A stretch of DNA of 9,347 bases from an uncultured Pseudomonadota bacterium (GTDB lineage: Bacteria > Pseudomonadota > Gammaproteobacteria > Burkholderiales > Usitatibacteraceae). The translations under genes were made by a program, and so were the position numbers. Positions within the stretch are counted from its first letter, which is position 1, and each line of letters starts with the position of its first letter. Location of the stretch: assembly GCA_946885905.1 (NCBI GenBank), contig CAMPHL010000061.1:1-9347 (forward strand), written 5' to 3'. Of this stretch, positions 5,303 through 9,347 are shown piece by piece. The notes beneath the pieces are model-generated. The model was not told the origin of the DNA. It did no database searches and saw only the letters and a program-made list of their open reading frames with translations.

Positions 5303-6048
5303 GCGTGGGCTCCCAGATACGCATCGAGCACGCGCGGATCGTTCTTCACCTCGTCCGGCGCTCCCGAGGCGAGCAGCTGGCCGAACGCCATGCAATACAT
5401 GTGGTCGGCGAGGTTCATGATCACGCGCATGTTGTGCTCGATCACGAACAGCGTGATGCCGAACTCCCGGTTGGCCCGCTTGAGCCTGTCGATGAGGCCG
5501 TTGATGAGCGTCGGATTGATGCCCGCCGTGGGCTCGTCGAGCAGCAGCGCCTTGGGCTCGTTCATGAGCGCCATCGCGAATTCGAGCAGCTTCTGCTGGC
5601 CGAACGACAGCGACCCGGCGGGCAGGTTGCGCTTCGAATGGAGCCCCACGAACTCGAGCAGGCGCTCGGCCTTCTCGACCAGCTCGGGCGGATAGGCCCG
5701 GAACATGTCGCTCCACGCGGCCTTGCGATGGGGAAGGGCCACCAGCAGGTTGTGCACGCAGTCCATCTTGGAGAAGACGCGTGTCTGCTGGAACGTGCGC
5801 AGCATCCCCAGGCGGGCGATGCCCTGCACGCCGAGGCGCGAAATCTCCTGCCCCTCGAAGCGGATCGAGCCCGCGTCGATCGGGTGGTAGCCGACGATCG
5901 AGTTGAAGAGCGTGGTCTTGCCCGAGCCGTTGGGGCCGATCAGGCCGGTGATGCTTCCGCGGGCCACCGACAGCGACACGTCCTTGTTGGCGACCACCCC
6001 GCCGAAGGCCTTGCTCACGCTGCGCAGCTCGATGATCGGCTCGGTCAT
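5299..6048 (-). CDS. livG: Liv-type ABC transporter ATP-binding protein LivG
   Basis: Second ATPase of the importer, 249 residues, close to the usual LivG length of about 255. It has Walker A GPNGSGKTT (38-46), a Q-loop at RTFQQTRVF (84-92), signature LSFGQQK (147-153), Walker B ALLLDEPTAGINP (167-179) with the LivG-typical A-G-x-N-P, and the switch His in FVIEHNM (H205). All residues needed for ATP hydrolysis are present, unlike LivF, whose H-loop position is Gln. It starts with ATG overlapping the livM stop by 4 bp and ends with TGA overlapping the livF start by 4 bp. No strong Shine-Dalgarno precedes it, so translation is probably coupled to livM. It should pair with LivF as an asymmetric ATPase dimer under LivH/LivM (established for the family). 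Confidence 0.95.
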   Translation of the reverse strand: MTEPIIELRSVSKAFGGVVANKDVSLSVARGSITGLIGPNGSGKTTLFNSIVGYHPIDAGSIRFEGQEISRLGVQGIARLGMLRTFQQTRVFSKMDCVHNLLVALPHRKAAWSDMFRAYPPELVEKAERLLEFVGLHSKRNLPAGSLSFGQQKLLEFAMALMNEPKALLLDEPTAGINPTLINGLIDRLKRANREFGITLFVIEHNMRVIMNLADHMYCMAFGQLLASGAPDEVKNDPRVLDAYLGAHA

Positions 6049-7106
6049 GCGTTGGCCGTCTTGCGGGTTTCGACCCGCGCGCCGGCGGGCTCGGGCTCGA
6101 TCCGCTCGCGGAACCATTCGGGCTTGCGGCTGCGGACCCAGCCGAGGATCCCCTGCTGGAAGTACACGACGTTCACGATGATGAGCACGCCCAGCGCGAT
6201 GTATTGCCAGCCCAGCAGGTACGTCCAGGTCACCTCGCGGATGGCGTAGAAGAGCGTGGCGCCGATGATCGGCCCCCACAGCGTGCCCTTGCCGCCCAGC
6301 AGCGTCATCGCGACCATGAAGACGCCGAAGGTGAGCGTGGGATAGGCCGTCTCGAGGGGCTCGACGAAGCCGGTCATGTTGCCGAAGAGCGCGCCCGCGA
6401 TCGCGAGGAAGAAGGCCGATACCGACCACGCGACCATCTTGTAGCGCCGAGTGTGCAGGCCGAGGGCCTCGGCCTTGTCCTCGTCGTCGCGGATCGCGTT
6501 GATCGCGAGGCGGAAGCGGGTCGAGTAGAGCCAGCGCAGGAACAGGTAGCAGGCCACGCACGCGGCGAGGCAGGCGAAGTAGTAGAAGCGCTCGCGCATG
6601 CCCGGTCCGCCGGGAAACACCGGCATGGCGATGCCTTGCCCACCGCCCACCCATTCCCAGGCGTTGGTGAGCTCGGCCGCCGCGATCGCCGCGCCCAGCG
6701 TGCCGATCGCGAAATAGGGTCCCCGGACGCCGAAGAGCACCCAGGAGAGCGCCACGGCGGCCAGCACCGCGCCCACCGGTGCCAGCCCGATGCCGAGGGC
6801 GAGGCCGAGGAAGTAGTCGCGATCGGAGAAGTCGATGCTGATCGCGCCGCTGGCCGCGGTGTACTCGCCGATGTCGTAGACCAGCCCCACCTGCGCGAGC
6901 GCGCAGATGTACATGCCCAGGCCGAAGAAGAGGATGTTCCCGAGCGAGTTGTAGCCCATCTGCCCACCCATGGTGTCCCAGGTGAGGGCGAAGAGCACCA
7001 TGATCCAGAAGACCGCGAGCTGGACCGTGTGGCCCGGGAACACGAAAGGCGAGGCGAGGCCCGCGGTGAGGAGGGCCAAATGCAGCCCGGCGGAGCGCCG
7101 CGTCAT
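6045..7106 (-). CDS. livM: Liv-type ABC transporter permease LivM
   Basis: Integral membrane permease of 353 residues, typical for LivM. Hydrophobic segments are visible near residues 10-24, 28-48, 54-78, 98-126, 174-193, 224-247, 253-272 and 299-318, with YFAIGTLGAA (131-140) as a further short apolar stretch. The cytoplasmic coupling region is recognisable as FRLAINAIRDDEDKAEALGL (198-217), which contacts the ATPases in this family. The end of the pore domain shows TLLGGKGTLWGPIIGA (268-283), a LivM hallmark. An acidic, polar loop at about 78-98 and a charged tail after about 325 lie outside the membrane. GGAGGG sits 7 bases upstream of the ATG, and the start overlaps the livH stop by 4 bp, so it can be translated both independently and by coupling. 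Forms the translocation pore with LivH. Confidence 0.94.
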   Translation of the reverse strand: MTRRSAGLHLALLTAGLASPFVFPGHTVQLAVFWIMVLFALTWDTMGGQMGYNSLGNILFFGLGMYICALAQVGLVYDIGEYTAASGAISIDFSDRDYFLGLALGIGLAPVGAVLAAVALSWVLFGVRGPYFAIGTLGAAIAAAELTNAWEWVGGGQGIAMPVFPGGPGMRERFYYFACLAACVACYLFLRWLYSTRFRLAINAIRDDEDKAEALGLHTRRYKMVAWSVSAFFLAIAGALFGNMTGFVEPLETAYPTLTFGVFMVAMTLLGGKGTLWGPIIGATLFYAIREVTWTYLLGWQYIALGVLIIVNVVYFQQGILGWVRSRKPEWFRERIEPEPAGARVETRKTANA

Positions 7107-8005
7107 TGCAGTGCCCTCCGGTCGCGCATCAGCAGCATCTGGCGCCAGACGAGGATCGCCAGGAGCAGGCCCACGATGGTGGCCTGCTGGAACTGCGCGC
7201 CCAGCACGAAACCGCTGTACTGCTCCAGGGCGCCCAGGCCCAGCGCGGTGACGATCACCCCCGGGAGGTTGCCCAGGCCGGCCGCGGTCACGATCACGAA
7301 CGAGCGCACCGAATAGGCGATGCCGTAGAACGGCTGGATCACCCAGATCATGGCGATGAGGACGCCGGCCGCGCCGCAGATCGCCGAGTTGATCGAGAAG
7401 GTGACGGCGTACACCCGGTCCGTGTCCACGCCCAGCACGCGCGCGGCACGCGCATCCTGCGCCGTGGCCCGGATCGCGCGGCCCATGCGGGTGTGGCGAA
7501 GGAAGGCCACCATCGCAAGCGCGAGCACGAAGCACAGCACCAACCCCACCAGGCGGATCTGCGTGACCGAGACCACGCCATCGAAGAGCTCCAGGCGCCC
7601 GAGCCCCGAATCGATGGTGCGCACCTCGGGCCCGAAGGCGAGGTTGAGCGCCTGCTGGATGGTGATGCCCAGGCCGAAGGTGGCGAGCAGCGACGTGAAG
7701 AGGTCGAGGGCGATCACGCGGCGGATCACCAGGCGGTAGAGCACCCAGCCGAGCAGGAACATCACGGCGCACACGGGCACCAGCGCGGCGATGGGGTGCA
7801 CGCCGCGCTGGGCCAGCTCGTGGGCGAGGTAGCCGCCCAGCATCACCATGTCGCCCTGGGCCAGGTTCTTCACGTTCATCACGCCCCAGACCAGGGCGAG
7901 CCCGTAGGCGGCGAGCGCGAAGACCGCGCCAACCGTGATGCCGTTCAGCAACAGCTGGACGTTGAGGACCGGCGCTCCCGCCAGGACCTGGAGGTTGTCC
8001 AGCAT
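7103..8005 (-). CDS. livH: Liv-type ABC transporter permease LivH
   Basis: Integral membrane permease of 300 residues, standard for LivH. The N-terminal helix region VQLLLNGITVGAVFALAAYG (16-35) and GVMNVKNLAQGDMVMLGGYL (41-60) are diagnostic. Further hydrophobic stretches lie near 72-93, 98-122, 148-169, 198-222, 234-260 and 268-290. The coupling loop toward the ATPases is MGRAIRATAQDARAARVLGV (174-193), with FSINSAICGAAGVLIA after it, matching LivH consensus. The ATG at 8005 follows the binding-protein stop by one base (TGA-g-ATG), and only a weak purine-rich site is visible, so coupling to the upstream gene is likely. It overlaps livM by 4 bp at its end. The partner permease is LivM. Confidence 0.94.
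   Translation of the reverse strand: MLDNLQVLAGAPVLNVQLLLNGITVGAVFALAAYGLALVWGVMNVKNLAQGDMVMLGGYLAHELAQRGVHPIAALVPVCAVMFLLGWVLYRLVIRRVIALDLFTSLLATFGLGITIQQALNLAFGPEVRTIDSGLGRLELFDGVVSVTQIRLVGLVLCFVLALAMVAFLRHTRMGRAIRATAQDARAARVLGVDTDRVYAVTFSINSAICGAAGVLIAMIWVIQPFYGIAYSVRSFVIVTAAGLGNLPGVIVTALGLGALEQYSGFVLGAQFQQATIVGLLLAILVWRQMLLMRDRRALQ
7114..7119 (-). promoter_or_regulatory. Ribosome binding site of livM inside livH
   Basis: GGAGGG on the minus strand lies 7 bases before the livM ATG and within the last codons of livH. It supports the start at 7106 over any upstream alternative and gives livM a better site than livH, livG or livF. Confidence 0.65.
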
Positions 8006-8006
8006 C

Positions 8007-9224
8007 TCACTTCGCCGCGACGCGCGGGTACACCACCTTCTCGGCCGCGAACTTGGTGGGCGCCACCACCGCGTAGTCCCCCTGCTGGATCTGGCGCAGC
8101 ACCATGGGCTTCGCGATGTTGCGGCCGTCCGGCGCGAACTTGATCTGCCCGTAGAACGTCGAGATGTCGGTCTTCGCGAGCGCGTCGCGCAGCTTGTCCT
8201 TGTCGAGGGTGCCGGCGCGCTTGAACGCATCGGCCCAGATCATCACCGCCGCGGATGCCTGCGCGACCTGGTAGGGCACTTCCTTGTATTCCGGATGCGC
8301 CTTGAGGAACGCGTTGTTGTAGTCCATCGCGCTGCCGAAGACCGGATCCGTGTACTTGAGGGTCTCGGCCCACTGGGTCGGGCAGAGGATGCCCTCGGCC
8401 GACTTGCCGAACTTGGAGACCAGGTCCGCGGATTCGCAGTGGGTCACCGCGACGATGGGCGCCGAGACCCCCATCTCGGACATCTGGCGCGCGGCCGTGA
8501 TCGCGCCCTTGGTGTGCCCGGAGAAGAGCAGGATGTCGGGCTTGAGCGCCTTCACCTTGGTGAGCGTGGCCGAGATGTCGGACAGGTCGCGCGGCATCTT
8601 GTCGTCGACGACCACCTTCATGCCGTGCTCCTTGATGCGGTCCATGACGCCGGCGCGCACGTCGAGCGAGAACGGGTCGTTCTCGAAGGCCATCGCGACC
8701 TTCAGGCCCTTCGGGTCCTTGCCGGCCTTCTGCGCGAGCTCGGCGGCGAGGTCGATCACCGGCGAGAGGTACTGCTCCGAAGTCGAGAGCGCCGCGAAGA
8801 TGTATTTGTATCCCTGGGTGAAGAGCGAGCGCGAGGCGCCCTCGGCTTCCACCATCGGGATCTTGTATTTCTCCGTGACCGGGGCCGCCGCCTTGGTCGG
8901 GCCCGAGCCGTAGGGGCCGAGGACGAACTTGATGTCGTCCTGGTTGATCAGGCGCTCGAGCAGCTGTGCCGTGCGCGCGGGCGTGGACTCGTCGTCGTAG
9001 TACTTGACCTCGAGGCGGTAGCTCTTGCCCCCGACCTTCACGCCGCCCATGTCGTTGATCTTCTTGACCGCGAAGTCGTAGCCGTCCTTCGCGTTCTTGC
9101 CTTCCTGGGAATACTTGCCGGTGATCGAGATCGCCGAGCCCAGGGTGATCACGTCCTGCGCGGCCGCGATACCGCTGCCGGCGGCCAGCGCGAACGCCGC
9201 CGCCAGGATTTTCGTCGTCCTCAT
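8007..9224 (-). CDS. Periplasmic substrate-binding protein of the Liv-type importer (LivK-like, Peripla_BP_6 fold)
   Basis: Type I periplasmic binding protein that delivers solute to LivHM. From the ATG at 9224 it has 405 residues: signal peptide MRTTKILAAAFALAAGSGIA with a cut after AAA (about 22/23), then the mature start QDVITLGSAISITGKYSQEG, as expected for the family. Other typical parts are VKKINDMGGVKVGGKSY, FVLGPYGSGPTKAAAP, and PMVEAEGASRSLF, where bound amino-acid ligands are usually contacted. Two cysteines in the mature part (HCES and ILCP) could form a disulfide. The protein is far from E. coli LivK and resembles poorly characterised proteobacterial members predicted to bind amino acids or related compounds, so I give no symbol. 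An in-frame ATG at 9230 would add two residues. I prefer 9224 because AGGAGG is then 7 rather than 1 base away. First gene of the operon, so usually the most expressed. Confidence 0.92.
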   Translation of the reverse strand: MRTTKILAAAFALAAGSGIAAAQDVITLGSAISITGKYSQEGKNAKDGYDFAVKKINDMGGVKVGGKSYRLEVKYYDDESTPARTAQLLERLINQDDIKFVLGPYGSGPTKAAAPVTEKYKIPMVEAEGASRSLFTQGYKYIFAALSTSEQYLSPVIDLAAELAQKAGKDPKGLKVAMAFENDPFSLDVRAGVMDRIKEHGMKVVVDDKMPRDLSDISATLTKVKALKPDILLFSGHTKGAITAARQMSEMGVSAPIVAVTHCESADLVSKFGKSAEGILCPTQWAETLKYTDPVFGSAMDYNNAFLKAHPEYKEVPYQVAQASAAVMIWADAFKRAGTLDKDKLRDALAKTDISTFYGQIKFAPDGRNIAKPMVLRQIQQGDYAVVAPTKFAAEKVVYPRVAAK

Positions 9225-9230
9225 GTCCAT

Positions 9231-9239
9231 TCCTCCTCC
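9231..9239 (-). promoter_or_regulatory. Strong ribosome binding site of the operon's first gene
   Basis: The minus strand reads GGAGGAGGA immediately followed by ATGGACATG. The overlapping GGAGG/AGGAGG cores suit the ATG at 9224 (7 bases from AGGAGG) better than the ATG at 9230, although GGAGG at 9239-9235 is 4 bases from the latter. High expression of the binding protein relative to the permeases is expected in such operons. Confidence 0.8.
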
Positions 9240-9347
9240 GTCGAAGTCGAACGGCCGCGCGCCAGGTGGCGCGACGGTGGTCTGGTGCTGCGGGACGGGG
9301 AGTTAAGGCCGGATGCGGCGCAGCCAGCCGGCGCTGTGGCGCCAGCG
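9240..9347. other. Upstream region of the liv operon with inverted repeats; no clear promoter
   Basis: No gene is supported here. A 16-bp inverted repeat, CGCGCCA-GG-TGGCGCG, lies at 9258-9273, and TGGCGCCA (9337-9344) is a perfect 8-bp palindrome at the window edge. GTCGAA is repeated twice in tandem at 9240-9251. The only AT-richer spot is near 9302-9306 (TTAACT on the minus strand), a poor -10 match. The operon promoter may lie here or beyond the window. Confidence 0.4.

Noticed and set aside
4739..6249. Two long + strand open frames opposite livF and livG (4739-5695 and 5305-6249)
   Set aside because: Both strands cannot plausibly code here; the minus strand carries Walker A, signature and Walker B motifs, and the + translations show no recognisable domain.
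6049..6654. Longer LivG reaching upstream into livM
   Set aside because: The extra residues are the out-of-frame complement of livM; the ATG at 6048 gives normal LivG length and the ATGA overlap.
6204..8143. Long + strand open frames opposite livM and livH (6204-7316 and 7106-8143)
   Set aside because: Translations are rich in His, Arg, Glu and Gln as expected of the complement of hydrophobic membrane-protein codons, with no domain.
1..9347. CRISPR arrays, tRNA or rRNA genes, transposases, integrases, toxin-antitoxin or defence genes
   Set aside because: No spaced repeats, cloverleaf-like segments or matching protein motifs were seen on either strand; nearly all bases belong to recognised protein genes.

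Overview
The window looks like chromosomal DNA of a high-GC proteobacterium, most likely a betaproteobacterium. The reasons are strong G/C bias at third codon positions, classical Shine-Dalgarno sites, periplasmic signal peptides, a Liv-type importer in the compact K-H-M-G-F order and an orphan ABC_sub_bind solute-binding protein. No rRNA, tRNA, CRISPR array, insertion sequence, integrase or phage gene is visible. The lineage is inferred from overall style and cannot be fixed from this sequence alone.

Left part (1-3802): the window opens inside a GH15 (glucoamylase/trehalase-type) glycoside hydrolase on the + strand, with both expected catalytic glutamates retained. After 41 bp comes an exported ABC_sub_bind-family solute-binding protein with no permease or ATPase beside it. 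It meets head-on, with zero intergenic bases, a minus-strand gene for an exported seven-bladed beta-propeller of the virginiamycin-B-lyase-like (Vgb/NHL) type. A 53-bp divergent spacer separates that gene from a + strand alpha/beta hydrolase of the proline-iminopeptidase type.

Middle (3803-4420): a 107-bp convergent spacer holds a clear intrinsic terminator oriented for the minus strand. It follows a small gene for a secreted two-EF-hand protein with a Ser/Thr/Gly-rich tail, which has a very strong ribosome binding site.

Right part (4421-9230): one tightly packed minus-strand operon, transcribed right to left, encodes a complete HAAT/Liv-type ABC importer: periplasmic binding protein, permeases LivH and LivM, ATPases LivG and LivF. 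The joints are TGA-g-ATG once and then three identical 4-bp ATGA overlaps, so translational coupling is likely. The EF-hand gene lies 118 bp downstream of livF on the same strand with no convincing terminator between, so it may be read through from the operon. LivF carries an unusual N-terminal extension of about 50 residues and a second, well-placed internal start.

The genes form no obvious single pathway beyond the transporter. I did not find an undescribed defence, mobile or RNA system. The points worth a second look are small-scale: start-site and promoter architecture, the LivF extension, the regular propeller repeat, and several inverted repeats.
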